Positions 49,488-58,234 of a DNA stretch of 64,000 bases are shown here, piece after piece. Position numbers and translations under genes: made by a program. Source of the stretch: JACJWR01 sp963752505 (GTDB lineage: Bacteria > Actinomycetota > Actinomycetes > S36-B12 > UBA10799); NCBI GenBank assembly GCA_963752505.1, contig CAVVYM010000004.1, positions 247,697-311,696 of the forward strand, read 5' to 3'. Every line of letters begins with the position of its first letter. Position 1 is the first letter of the stretch. The notes below the pieces were generated by a model that searched no databases, had not been told where the DNA came from, and was given only the letters and a program-made list of their open reading frames with translations.

Positions 49488-51904
49488 TGTCCACCGACAC
49501 CGCCGAGCCCACCGAGGCTGGTCTGACCTCGGCCGAGGTTGCCGAGCGGGTGGCCAAGGGCCAGGTGAACGAGGCCCCGGATCCTCGGTCCCGCAGCCTG
49601 GCGAGCATCTTCCGCGAGAACACCCTCACGTCGTTCAACGTGGTGATCGGCTCGCTGTGGGCGCTGATGATCATCGCCCAGGCGCCGATTCAGGACTCCC
49701 TGTTCGGTTTCGTGATCATCATCAACTCCGCCATCGGGATCATCCAGGAGTGGCGGGCCAAACGCACGCTCGAGAAGCTGTCGCTGGTCGGCGAAGCCAA
49801 ACCGGTGGTGCGTCGCGACGGTGCCTCGGTGGCCATCCGACCAAGCGAGATAGTGCTGGACGACGTCATCGAGTTGAGCACCGGCGACCAGATCGTGGTG
49901 GACGGAATCATGCTCGCGGCGACCGGTCTGGAGGCGGACGAATCGCTGCTCACCGGTGAGGCCGATCCGGTTGTCAAGCACGCGGGCGACGAAGTGATGA
50001 GCGGATCGTTCGTCGTGGCGGGCAGCGGCCTGATGCGGGCGGAGAAGGTGGGGGAGGACTCGTACGCCACCCAGTTGGCAGCCGAGGCCAAGAAGTTCAC
50101 CGTGACCCGCAGCGAACTCATGGCTTCGATCATGCGTTTCGTGCGGATCATGACCTACGTGCTGATACCGCTGGGGACCCTGCTGTTCATCTCACAGATG
50201 ATCGCCAGCCCGGATTGGCAGGAGGCGCTCAGCGGCACCGTGGCCGGCGTGGTGACCATGGTGCCCGAGGGGCTGGTGCTGTTGACCAGCGTCGCGATGG
50301 CTGTCGCGGTGGTACGCCTGGGATCGAAGGGCACACTGGTGCAGGAGATGCCGGCGGTCGAGGTGCTGGCGCGCGTCGACGTGGTGTGCGTGGACAAGAC
50401 CGGCACCCTCACCGAGCCGGGAATGGCCGTCCGCGAGGTGGTGACCTTCGACGATGCGACACCGGTGGATGCGGTGCTCGGGGCCATGGGGGCCTCCGAA
50501 TCGAATCCCAATCCGACCCTCGCAGCGGTGGCCGAGCATCACCCGGATCCGGGTTGGCCGATGGTTGGGTCGGTGCCGTTCTCGAGTTCGCGCAAGTGGT
50601 CGGCAGCGCAGTTCCGCGACCATGGCACGTGGGTGATGGGCGCCCCGGAGATTCTGCTGGCGGCCACCCCGAACGCACCCGACTCGATCGCCGCGGAATC
50701 CGAACGGCTGGCCGCCGGCGGCGCGCGTGTGCTGCTGCTGGCGCGGGCACCGGCACTGCCCACCGTCGACGCCCCGTTGTCGGGCCTGGAGCCGGTGGCC
50801 CTGGTGAGCATCGACCAGCGCCTGCGGCCCGATGCGGCCGAGACCGTGGCCTACTTCCTCGACCAGGACGTGCAGGTGAAGGTGATCAGCGGTGACAACC
50901 CGGTGACCGTCGGCGCCATTGCTGCGCAGGCCGGGATCCCGTTGGCCGACGACCCCTACGACGCCCGGATGCTGCCCGAAGATCCGGCGGCGCTGGCAGA
51001 GGTGCTCGAGACCCACGGAGTCTTCGGTCGCGTCACGCCGGCACAGAAGCGCGCCATGGTGTCCGCGCTGCAATCAGGTGGCCACACCGTTGCCATGACC
51101 GGCGACGGGGTCAACGACGTGCTGGCGCTGAAGGACTCCGACCTCGGAATCGCCATGGGTTCGGGTGCCGCGGCCACCCGCGCCGTGGCGCAGATCGTGC
51201 TGCTCACCAACTCCTTCGCGGTGATGCCTTCGGTGGTGGCCGAGGGTCGTCGGGTGTTGGGCAACATCGAACGAGTCAGCTCGCTGTTCCTCACCAAGAG
51301 TTTCTACTCGGCGGTGCTGAGTTTCCTGGTGGTGTTCTTCACCCTCACCGACATTTTCAGGGTCGAGTTCGTGTTCCTGCCGCGCCACCTCACAGTGATC
51401 ACCTGGCTGACCATCGGAATCCCGGCCACGCTGCTGGCGCTCATGCCGAACAAGCAGCGATTCCGGCCGGGATTCTTCCGGCGCGTGCTGTGGTTCGCGG
51501 TTCCGGCCGGCCTGATCTGCGGTGTCGCCTCCTTTACGTCCTACTTCTGGGCCCTCAAGCGCGGCCTGGTCGTTGAAGAGGCCCGGGTGTCAGCCGCCAT
51601 CACCCTGTTCATCATTTCGATGACGGTGTTGGCGATGGTCGCGCGACCGCTCACCGGACTGCGCCTGGCCTTGGTCGTCGCCATGGGCATCGCGTTCCTG
51701 GGTTTCCTCTACATCCCTTGGTTGAGCGAGTTCTTCCTGCTGCGCATCGACGACGACGCGAAGACCAGCATCGCGGTGACCCTGGGCATTGTTGGCGCGG
51801 TCGCGTTTGTGCTGATCAACCGGCTGACGAGCACACGGCTTGCAGAGCAGCAGTCGGAGGTGCCTAGTGTTGTGCCTAACGACCATCAGGAGGCTCGTAG
51901 GTGA
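49487..51904 (+). CDS. P-type cation-transporting ATPase (CtpE-like)
   Basis: The 805-residue pump has about ten TM helices. The phosphorylation site is D303-KTGTLT, the actuator motif is LTGEAD (155-160) and the hinge motif is TGDGVND. The M4 ion-binding motif is VPEGL (259-263), as in the CtpE group, for which calcium uptake is reported in mycobacteria; the ion moved here is inferred. No heavy-metal domain is present. The ATG shares a base with the ppx stop, and the stop overlaps the GTG of the TIM-barrel gene, so three genes are translationally linked. Confidence 0.93.
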   Translation: MSTDTAEPTEAGLTSAEVAERVAKGQVNEAPDPRSRSLASIFRENTLTSFNVVIGSLWALMIIAQAPIQDSLFGFVIIINSAIGIIQEWRAKRTLEKLSLVGEAKPVVRRDGASVAIRPSEIVLDDVIELSTGDQIVVDGIMLAATGLEADESLLTGEADPVVKHAGDEVMSGSFVVAGSGLMRAEKVGEDSYATQLAAEAKKFTVTRSELMASIMRFVRIMTYVLIPLGTLLFISQMIASPDWQEALSGTVAGVVTMVPEGLVLLTSVAMAVAVVRLGSKGTLVQEMPAVEVLARVDVVCVDKTGTLTEPGMAVREVVTFDDATPVDAVLGAMGASESNPNPTLAAVAEHHPDPGWPMVGSVPFSSSRKWSAAQFRDHGTWVMGAPEILLAATPNAPDSIAAESERLAAGGARVLLLARAPALPTVDAPLSGLEPVALVSIDQRLRPDAAETVAYFLDQDVQVKVISGDNPVTVGAIAAQAGIPLADDPYDARMLPEDPAALAEVLETHGVFGRVTPAQKRAMVSALQSGGHTVAMTGDGVNDVLALKDSDLGIAMGSGAAATRAVAQIVLLTNSFAVMPSVVAEGRRVLGNIERVSSLFLTKSFYSAVLSFLVVFFTLTDIFRVEFVFLPRHLTVITWLTIGIPATLLALMPNKQRFRPGFFRRVLWFAVPAGLICGVASFTSYFWALKRGLVVEEARVSAAITLFIISMTVLAMVARPLTGLRLALVVAMGIAFLGFLYIPWLSEFFLLRIDDDAKTSIAVTLGIVGAVAFVLINRLTSTRLAEQQSEVPSVVPNDHQEARR

Positions 51905-52710
51905 CCACGCCATCACTGCCCCGGCCAGCCGCGGCGAAAGTCGCGCTGTCGACGGTGTCGGTGTACCCCGAGAGTCCTGCCGCGGCATTCGAAATGGCCA
52001 GCCGGCTCGGCTACGACGGCCTCGAAGTGATGGTCATGACCGACGCCGTGAGTCAGGACTTCGACGCCATCAAACGACTCGTCGACACCTACGAGATTCC
52101 GGTGCTGGCGGTGCACGCGCCATGCCTGCTGGTCACTCAACGGGTGTGGGGCACCGAACCGTGGGGCAAGTTGTTGCGCGCCAAGGAAGCAGCGGAGTCG
52201 CTGGGCGCCGACACGGTCGTTGTGCACCCGCCGTTTCGCTGGCAGCGCGACTACGCCAAGGATTTCGTCCGCGGCCTCAAACGGATGGGCGATGAGACCG
52301 GTGTTCGGTTCGCCGTCGAGAACATGTACCCGTGGCGCGCGCGCTCGCGCGAACTGGCGGCCTACTCGCCGGGCTGGGACGTCCGCGACGAGGACTACGT
52401 GCACACGACGTTGGATCTCTCTCACACCGCGGTGAGCGGCACCGACGCACTTGAAATGGCCAGCGACCTCGGCGATTCCCTGGTGCACATTCACCTCGCC
52501 GACGGCACCGGCGCAGCCCGGGATGAGCACTTGATTCCCGGCCGCGGCGGTCAGCCTGCGGGGGCACTCCTCGAGCAATTGGCCGAGCGCGGTTTCGCCG
52601 GCTCGGTGGTCGTGGAAGTCACCACTCGGAAGGCGGCCAACCGGGCCACCAGGGAGGCGGACTTGGCCGAGGCCCTGGCGTTCGCCCGGCTGCACCTCGT
52701 GGCGGGATAG
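51901..52710 (+). CDS. sugar phosphate isomerase/epimerase-like TIM-barrel protein
   Basis: The 269-residue protein has the xylose-isomerase-like (AP endonuclease 2) fold. Metal ligands are suggested by AVHAPCLL, VVHPPFRW, AVENMYPW, LDLSHTAVSG, HIHLADGTG and DEHLIPGRG. A homologue sits near ppx and proC in mycobacteria (Rv0498), which matches this neighbourhood. The substrate is unknown. The GTG start overlaps the ATPase stop by 4 bases. Confidence 0.9.
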   Translation: MTTPSLPRPAAAKVALSTVSVYPESPAAAFEMASRLGYDGLEVMVMTDAVSQDFDAIKRLVDTYEIPVLAVHAPCLLVTQRVWGTEPWGKLLRAKEAAESLGADTVVVHPPFRWQRDYAKDFVRGLKRMGDETGVRFAVENMYPWRARSRELAAYSPGWDVRDEDYVHTTLDLSHTAVSGTDALEMASDLGDSLVHIHLADGTGAARDEHLIPGRGGQPAGALLEQLAERGFAGSVVVEVTTRKAANRATREADLAEALAFARLHLVAG

Positions 52711-52721
52711 CGGGCACCGGC

Positions 52722-52765
52722 GGCCCTCTGGGGCCAAGCAGGGCGCAAAGTCCCGCAGAGGGGCC
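52722..52765. repeat. inverted repeat directly before the tetR promoter
   Basis: GGCCCTCTG (52722-52730) and CAGAGGGGCC (52756-52765) pair with one bulged base around a 25-base loop. The right arm abuts the -10 hexamer of the TetR gene. It may terminate the upstream unit or be a wide-spaced operator. Confidence 0.4.
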
Positions 52766-52771
52766 TAGTGT
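52766..52771 (+). promoter_or_regulatory. -10 hexamer of the leaderless tetR-PRODH-proC-acuC operon
   Basis: TAGTGT ends 6 bases before the ATG at 52778. Confidence 0.55.
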
Positions 52772-52777
52772 GGCCTC

Positions 52778-53359
52778 ATGGGAACCGACGAGGTGCGCGA
52801 TGCGGTGCTTGATTCGGCTCGCGCGGCATTCCACAGCAAGGGCTACGTACGAACCACCGTCAAGGGGGTGGCGGCCGCGGCCGGCGTAGCGCCTGAGGTT
52901 GTGCAGCGCTACTGGGGATCCAAGGACAAGCTCTTCGCGGCGGCGATGAAGCTGCCGTTCGATCCGGCGACGGCTGTGCCCGAACTCGTGGCACCGGGCC
53001 TCGACGGCATGGGTGAACGGCTCACGCGCACCACGCTTGAGGCGCTAGGTGATCCGGAGGTCCGAGAGGACCTCATCGCGCTGTTCCGAGCGGGTTCGTC
53101 CACAACTCGGGCGGCCGCGGGGTTGCAGGCCTTCTTCGAGGAGTCGATCGTCGACCGCCTCGCACGCACCATCGGCGTTCCCGACGCCCGCCAGCGGGTG
53201 GCACTCATCTCGTCCTACCTGATCGGCATCACCGTCAACCGGTACATCGTCAAGCTTGAACCGTTGGCATCGATGCCCGAGGACGACCTCGTGCGCATCG
53301 TGGCCCCCACTGTGCAGGCCTGGCTTGACCCGTCCATCCCCTTGCCCGGAAGCGAGTGA
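52778..53359 (+). CDS. TetR-family transcriptional regulator
   Basis: The 193-residue protein has an N-terminal helix-turn-helix (RDAVLDSARAAFHSKGYVRTTVKGVAAAAGVAPEVVQRYWG region, residues 4-45). The ligand-binding domain follows and is not conserved enough to predict the ligand. It is the first gene of a unit with proline dehydrogenase (3-base gap), proC and acuC, so control of proline metabolism with autoregulation is likely. The inverted repeat upstream is a candidate operator. Confidence 0.92.
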   Translation: MGTDEVRDAVLDSARAAFHSKGYVRTTVKGVAAAAGVAPEVVQRYWGSKDKLFAAAMKLPFDPATAVPELVAPGLDGMGERLTRTTLEALGDPEVREDLIALFRAGSSTTRAAAGLQAFFEESIVDRLARTIGVPDARQRVALISSYLIGITVNRYIVKLEPLASMPEDDLVRIVAPTVQAWLDPSIPLPGSE

Positions 53360-53362
53360 TCC

Positions 53363-54292
53363 ATGATTCGACAGGCGCTGCTGCTTGCTGCCCGGAGTGA
53401 GGGCCTCAAGTCGTTTTCCGCCAAGGCGCCGGTGGCGCGCACCGTGGTGGCCCGCTACGTGGCGGGCAACACCACCGCGGACGCCGTCGGCACCGCTGCC
53501 GAGTTGAGCGACGCCGGCCTGCTGTCCACCATCGACCACCTCGGCGAGGACACGTACTCCCTCGATCAGGCCGATGGCATCCGGGATGCCTACCTCGACT
53601 TGCTGGCCGGCATCGCGGAGGCCGGATTGGCGGCCTCGGCCGAAGTGTCGGTCAAGCTGTCCGCGATCGGGCAGTCCTTGCCCGGCGACGGCCCACGGAT
53701 CGCGACCGAGAACGCCCACGTGATCTGCGAGGCTGCTGCTGCGATCGGCACCACCGTGACGCTGGACATGGAGGATCACACCACCACGGACCTCACGCTG
53801 GAGACACTGCGCACGCTGCGGGAGGACTTCCCGTGGGTGGGTGCGGTGCTGCAGGCCTACCTGTATCGGACCGAGGCCGACTGCCGGGACCTGGCATATG
53901 CCGGATCCCGAGTGCGACTGTGCAAAGGCGCCTACCGAGAGCCGGAGTCGGTTGCGTTCCAGGCCCGCGGCGAGGTGGACCGCAGCTACGTGCGGTGCAT
54001 GCGCATCCTGATGGCGGGCCCCGGCTATCCCATGCTCGCCACTCACGACCCTCGCCTGATCGACATCGGCGAAGCGCTGGCGGTGCGGGCGCACCGCAAA
54101 CGCGGCGAGTACGAGTACCAGATGCTCTACGGAATCCGGCCGGATGAGCAGGCGCGATTGGCCGCTCAGGGCGAGCGCATGCGGGTGTACGTCCCCTACG
54201 GCGCCGAGTGGTACGGCTACCTCGTGCGTCGCCTGGCGGAGAAACCGGCAAACTTGGCGCTGTTCATGCGATCACTAGTGGGCACTGGATAG
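53363..54292 (+). CDS. proline dehydrogenase (monofunctional PRODH)
   Basis: The 309-residue FAD enzyme oxidises proline to pyrroline-5-carboxylate (P5C). Conserved segments are EVSVKLSAIGQ, LDMEDHTTTDLTL, VRLCKGAYREP, LATHDPRLI and EYEYQMLYGIRPDEQARL. The P5C dehydrogenase that completes breakdown to glutamate is not in the window. The next gene, proC, makes the reverse conversion, so the pair may run a proline-P5C cycle. The ATG is 3 bases past the tetR stop. Confidence 0.95.
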   Translation: MIRQALLLAARSEGLKSFSAKAPVARTVVARYVAGNTTADAVGTAAELSDAGLLSTIDHLGEDTYSLDQADGIRDAYLDLLAGIAEAGLAASAEVSVKLSAIGQSLPGDGPRIATENAHVICEAAAAIGTTVTLDMEDHTTTDLTLETLRTLREDFPWVGAVLQAYLYRTEADCRDLAYAGSRVRLCKGAYREPESVAFQARGEVDRSYVRCMRILMAGPGYPMLATHDPRLIDIGEALAVRAHRKRGEYEYQMLYGIRPDEQARLAAQGERMRVYVPYGAEWYGYLVRRLAEKPANLALFMRSLVGTG

Positions 54293-54297
54293 GAACA

Positions 54298-55182
54298 ATG
54301 ACTGAGGTTCACAGCACCGTCGATACAGCCGACGGCGCGACCGCCCCTGCCGCGGAGGGCCGCCGCGCCGACGGCGATGCGCCGACGATCGGAATCTTCG
54401 GTGCTGGTGTGATGGGCGAGGCGCTCCTGTCCGGGCTGTTGCGCAGCGGCGTCGCCCGAAGCGACGTGTTCATCACCGAACGCCGTCCCGACCGGGCAGC
54501 GGCCATCCGGTCCAAGCACGGCGTGGAGGTGCTCACCAACGTCGAAGGCGCGCGCATCGCCGACACCTTGATCCTGGTCGTGAAACCGCAGGACATGGCG
54601 TCGTTGCTCGCCGAGGTCTCCTCGGAGTTGCGACCCGGTGCCCTGGTGATGTCGCTTGCCGCCGGTATCACCTGCGAGACGATCGAGAAGGGTCTGCCGC
54701 GGGGGCACCCGGTGGTGCGGGTGATGCCGAATACGCCCGCGCTGGTGGACGAGGGGATGTCGGCTATCGCGGGGGGAGTGTCGTGCGACGGCAGTCACCT
54801 CGAGCAGGCTGAGCGGTTGATGTCGTCGGTGGGCAAAGTCATCGAGGTGCCGGAAGGCTACCTGGACGCGGTGACCGCCATTTCCGGCTCCGGCCCTGCC
54901 TACATCTTCTACGTGGTCGAGGCGATGATCGAGGCGGGAGTGCTCCTCGGGCTGCCGCGGGCACTATCGAACGACTTGGTGGTCCAGACCCTCGTGGGCG
55001 CGGCCGCCATGCTGCGCGACACCGCTCAGCACCCCACCGTGCTGCGGGAGAACGTGAGTTCGCCCGCCGGAACCACAGTGGCGGCCGTGCGCGAACTCGA
55101 CGATCACAAGGTGCGCGCGGCGTTCATCACTGCAATGGAGGCAGCGCGCGACCGATCGCAGGAACTCGCGGGTGGACGATGA
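54298..55182 (+). CDS. proC: pyrroline-5-carboxylate reductase
   Basis: The 294-residue enzyme reduces P5C to proline with NAD(P)H. The Rossmann motif is IGIFGAGVMGEALLSG, and the conserved ISGSGPAYIF and SSPAGTTVAAVREL segments follow. About 25 extra N-terminal residues (Ala/Asp-rich) precede the fold. The ATG is 5 bases past the PRODH stop; the stop overlaps the acuC ATG. Confidence 0.95.
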   Translation: MTEVHSTVDTADGATAPAAEGRRADGDAPTIGIFGAGVMGEALLSGLLRSGVARSDVFITERRPDRAAAIRSKHGVEVLTNVEGARIADTLILVVKPQDMASLLAEVSSELRPGALVMSLAAGITCETIEKGLPRGHPVVRVMPNTPALVDEGMSAIAGGVSCDGSHLEQAERLMSSVGKVIEVPEGYLDAVTAISGSGPAYIFYVVEAMIEAGVLLGLPRALSNDLVVQTLVGAAAMLRDTAQHPTVLRENVSSPAGTTVAAVRELDDHKVRAAFITAMEAARDRSQELAGGR

Positions 55183-56372
55183 CGGGCAAAGCCGCCTTCG
55201 TTTGGGACGACAGATTGCGGGCCTACGACTTCGGCCCGGGTCATCCACTCGCGCCGGTGCGCCAGCAACTGACCTACCGCCTCGTCCGTGACTTCCACCT
55301 GCTCGACAGCCCCAACGTCGACGTCCTCGAGCCGGTCGAGCCGGCCGACGTGGCCGACATCCTGCGGGTGCATGCGCCGGACTTCGTCGATGCGGTCCGC
55401 CTCGCCTCGGTGGATCTGTGGAGTGCGGACCCCACCAAGGGCCTCGGCACCGAGGACGTTCCGGCGTTTCCGGGCATGCACGACGCCAGCATGCACGTGG
55501 CCGGCGCGACGATGGCGGCCGCCGCGGCAGTGGCCTCCGGCAGCTACCTGCACGCGATGAACATGTCGGGTGGGCTCCACCACGCCCACCGCGCAGCGGC
55601 CAGCGGCTTCTGCGTCTACAACGACATCTCGGTGGCCATCGCGTGGCTGTTGGATCAGGGCTTCAGTCGGATCGCCTACGTCGATGTCGACGTCCACCAC
55701 GGCGACGGGGTGCAGAACATCTTCTGGTCGGATCCGCGGGTGCTCACAGTCTCGTTGCACGAATCGGGCCGCACGCTGTTCCCCGGCACCGGATTCCCGG
55801 AGGAGATCGGCGGCCGCGGCGCTGAGGGCAGTGCGGTGAATCTCGCGCTGCCGCCGGGCACCGCCGACGACAAATGGTTGCGGACCTTCGAGGCCGTGGT
55901 GCCCGACGTGCTCGAGGCCTTCGAGCCGCAGATCATCTTCTCGCAGCACGGCTGCGACTCACACGCCGACGATCCGTTGGCGCACATGGCCCTGTCGATC
56001 GACGGTCAGCGTCGTTCGTACGAGCGGGTCCACGAGTTGGCGCACGAATTCGCCGACGGCAAGTGGATTGCCGTCGGCGGCGGCGGCTACGAGTGGGTGG
56101 ACGTCGTACCGCGGGCCTGGACGCACCTCACATCCATCGTCACCGGTGCCCCGATCGCGCCCGAGACCGCTGTGCCGGAAGCCTTCGCACAGTTCGTCCA
56201 ACAGACCATGGGCCGGCCTGCCCCGGGGCGCATGACGGACGGTCGGAGCCCGGTGTTGGAGCCGTGGGACGGCCGGATCAACCCCTCCGACGTGTACGAC
56301 CGCGCCATCAAGGCGACACGCCGGGCGGTCTATCCGCATCTCGGCATCGCCGACGACCTCCACGGCATGTGA
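55179..56372 (+). CDS. AcuC-like deacetylase (class I HDAC/arginase fold)
   Basis: The 397-residue enzyme has the histone-deacetylase zinc site: GGLHHAHRAAASGFCVYND with the two His and YVDVDVHHGDGVQ with Asp-x-His. The later Asp is in SQHGCDSHADDPLAH. In Bacillus the homologue deacetylates acetyl-CoA synthetase; lysine deacetylation in general is the safe call. It is coupled to proC by a 4-base overlap, so its expression should follow proline metabolism; the link is inferred. Confidence 0.92.
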   Translation: MTGKAAFVWDDRLRAYDFGPGHPLAPVRQQLTYRLVRDFHLLDSPNVDVLEPVEPADVADILRVHAPDFVDAVRLASVDLWSADPTKGLGTEDVPAFPGMHDASMHVAGATMAAAAAVASGSYLHAMNMSGGLHHAHRAAASGFCVYNDISVAIAWLLDQGFSRIAYVDVDVHHGDGVQNIFWSDPRVLTVSLHESGRTLFPGTGFPEEIGGRGAEGSAVNLALPPGTADDKWLRTFEAVVPDVLEAFEPQIIFSQHGCDSHADDPLAHMALSIDGQRRSYERVHELAHEFADGKWIAVGGGGYEWVDVVPRAWTHLTSIVTGAPIAPETAVPEAFAQFVQQTMGRPAPGRMTDGRSPVLEPWDGRINPSDVYDRAIKATRRAVYPHLGIADDLHGM

Positions 56373-56373
56373 T

Positions 56374-56418
56374 CCCCCTCCCCGTACGCCCCCTCCCCGT
56401 GCACCGCCCCCTCCCCGT
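56374..56418. repeat. three copies of a C-rich 12-mer
   Basis: CCCCCTCCCCGT occurs at 56374-56385, 56389-56400 and 56407-56418, spaced 15 and 18 bases apart. The last copy runs into the left arm of the inverted repeat, as a similar C-rich stretch does at 26251-26260. Confidence 0.85.
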
Positions 56419-56421
56419 GAG

Positions 56422-56482
56422 TGCACACCTTTGTCACACTAGGCACCCGAATCGTTCGGTCCTAGCGTCACAAAGGTGTGCA
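56422..56482. repeat. inverted repeat, copy 2 of a dispersed element
   Basis: Left arm 56422-56443 (starts TGCACACCTTTGTCACAC) and right arm 56461-56482 pair at 20 of 22 positions around a 17-base loop. The left arm matches copy 1 (26261-26281) except for a few transitions. It lies between acuC and the ligase-like gene, whose -10 hexamer is at 56510. Confidence 0.8.
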
Positions 56483-56509
56483 GATCCGAACTGGGCGCGA
56501 GTGCGACCC

Positions 56510-56515
56510 TAGACT
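56510..56515 (+). promoter_or_regulatory. -10 hexamer of the leaderless ligase-like gene
   Basis: TAGACT ends 6 bases before the ATG at 56522. Confidence 0.5.
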
Positions 56516-56521
56516 GAGCCC

Positions 56522-57766
56522 ATGACCGCTGCCCTGCCTACCCGATCCGCCTGGTTAGGAATGCTCTTTCTGGCGGCCGCTTTCGGATTCGGGCGCCTGG
56601 GTCTGCCCGGGTGGGGATTCGCGGCGGTGGCGTTGGCCTCCGCCGTGGTGGGTGTCTGGATCCTGGTCAAGCACCGCCCGCCTGACCTCGCCTTGTGGCT
56701 GGGATTCGCCGCGATGGTGGCGATGGCGGTGCCTGGAGTGCTCGGCCTGATCCGCGGCCAGCCCGTCGGCGCGGGCCAACTGACTTTCGCGATCACCGTA
56801 GGTGTCGCGGTCTGGGCGGCCACGCTGCTGCCGCCGTTCACGGTCCGCTGGTCGGCCATCATCGTGCTAGCCCTCGTGAGTTGGGCGGGTTTGGCGGCCG
56901 GGGTGCTCGCCGAACTCGGCATCTTCAGCTACGGCGTCTACATCGAACCCGCCCAAGACCGTGCTCTCTTCGGACTCGACCAACTGCGTGGAGTCATGCC
57001 CCACCCCAACACCATGGGTATCTTCGCCGGGCTGACCGTCGTGCTCGGGGTGCGGCAGGTCATCACCGACTACGCCGATGGCATCCGGAGCGCCGGACGC
57101 TTCGCCTTGCTGACCGTCGGCGTGGTGCTGCCTGGTGCGATTGCACTGTTCTGGTCGCAGAGCCGGACCTCAGCGATCGCAGCCGGATTCGGACTGATCG
57201 TGGCGCTCCTGCCGCTGGGCAAACGCGGCTGGGACTGGGTGTCGCCGGCCATCGCCGCCGCCGCCGGCCTCATGATCACGGTGCCGGTGATCGTGGCCGA
57301 AACGCTTGGTTACGACTTCAACGGCCGTGGCATCCCGTGGGGCCTGGCGCAGGACGAATTCGAGGCCAACCCACTGGTGGGGCGCGGCCCGGAGTTCCTC
57401 ACCGAGGATTACCTGGCCTTCCGCGGGCTGGAATGGAAGCCGGATACCGCCCACAACATGATGATGCAGGCCACCGGCGAGTCCGGGTTGCTAGGACTGC
57501 TCTCGCTGGCCGGGCTGATCTTCATCATGGCGCTCATCGCCGTCCGGGCCGTCCATGTGGATCGGCAGTGGGCGCTGATGATCTTCGTGACGTTCTGCTT
57601 GCTCGGTGGTCAGGAGTCTTCGCTGTCGCTCCCGGTGCGGTCGGCACTGGTGGTGCAACTCGCCATTATCGCTGCCTCGGCGGTGCTCGTGTCGCGCGAA
57701 CTGCCGAGTCGAGCAGACCCGCCCTCGATTGATACTGCCGCCCGGAGTACATCGCCCACCGTTTAG
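56522..57766 (+). CDS. O-antigen ligase-like multi-pass membrane protein
   Basis: The 414-residue protein has about ten to twelve TM helices and a large outer loop. It carries PHPNTMGIFAGL and SQSRTSAIAAGF, which match the Wzy/WaaL (O-antigen ligase family) pattern. Such proteins ligate or polymerise polysaccharide units at the outer membrane face; in actinobacteria they handle exopolysaccharide. The Wzc-like kinase at 10.4 kb and the glycosyltransferases at 59.7-63.6 kb could belong to the same pathway, though they are not in one operon. Confidence 0.85.
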   Translation: MTAALPTRSAWLGMLFLAAAFGFGRLGLPGWGFAAVALASAVVGVWILVKHRPPDLALWLGFAAMVAMAVPGVLGLIRGQPVGAGQLTFAITVGVAVWAATLLPPFTVRWSAIIVLALVSWAGLAAGVLAELGIFSYGVYIEPAQDRALFGLDQLRGVMPHPNTMGIFAGLTVVLGVRQVITDYADGIRSAGRFALLTVGVVLPGAIALFWSQSRTSAIAAGFGLIVALLPLGKRGWDWVSPAIAAAAGLMITVPVIVAETLGYDFNGRGIPWGLAQDEFEANPLVGRGPEFLTEDYLAFRGLEWKPDTAHNMMMQATGESGLLGLLSLAGLIFIMALIAVRAVHVDRQWALMIFVTFCLLGGQESSLSLPVRSALVVQLAIIAASAVLVSRELPSRADPPSIDTAARSTSPTV

Positions 57767-57791
57767 GTGGAGAGTGCAGCGGTAGGTCCGC

Positions 57792-57797
57792 TAACGT
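57792..57797 (+). promoter_or_regulatory. -10 hexamer before a leaderless upstream ORF
   Basis: TAACGT ends 7 bases before the GTG at 57805, not before the annotated STAS gene start. Confidence 0.45.
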
Positions 57798-57804
57798 GAA
57801 TCGA

Positions 57805-57849
57805 GTGCCGGACGTGGAAGATGAGAGTGGGTTGAGGTCAGATGGCTGA
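57805..57849 (+). CDS. 14-codon upstream ORF (leader peptide candidate)
   Basis: The GTG at 57805 lies 7 bases after a TAACGT hexamer and opens a frame MPDVEDESGLRSDG with its stop at 57847-57849. The stop lies 5 bases inside the STAS gene in another frame, so ribosomes finishing here would sit at its ATG (57842). The peptide is too short to have a function by itself; a role in translational coupling or attenuation is inferred. Confidence 0.4.
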   Translation: MPDVEDESGLRSDG

Positions 57850-58195
57850 GAAGCTTCCGGAGAGTTCAGGTAGTGCTGTGGGCTACCGGATTCCCAAGAT
57901 CATGACGAAGGCCGACTACGACCAGTTGCAGCCCGAACTTGAGGCGCTGGTCGCGGAGTACGGCGACGTTCAACTGCTGTGCGACATGGTCGACTTCCGT
58001 TGGGAGAAGGCCAGCGCCTGGGGCGCGGATCTCGCCTTCGGCAAGGAGTTCCACGGCAAGATCAGCAAGATGGCAATCGTGGGTGATTCGGTCGCCGACG
58101 AGGCGCTGGCGGTCATGGCGCGGCCGTTCTACGCCCGTGAGGTGAAATATTTCCAGGCCTCCGACGAGGCCTGGAAATGGCTGCGGGAGAAGTAG
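57842..58195 (+). CDS. STAS/SpoIIAA-like protein
   Basis: The 117-residue protein is similar to the SpoIIAA-like (DUF3478) family: GYRIPKIMTKADYDQLQPEL at the start and KISKMAIVGDSVADEALA in the middle. These small cytoplasmic proteins may bind hydrophobic ligands; the function is unknown. The ATG at 57842 has GAGG at 5 bases. An upstream ORF overlaps its first codons. Confidence 0.85.
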   Translation: MAEKLPESSGSAVGYRIPKIMTKADYDQLQPELEALVAEYGDVQLLCDMVDFRWEKASAWGADLAFGKEFHGKISKMAIVGDSVADEALAVMARPFYAREVKYFQASDEAWKWLREK

Positions 58196-58234
58196 ACCAG
58201 AACTAGCACTTTTGGCCCGGCCTTGGAGGGAGCC

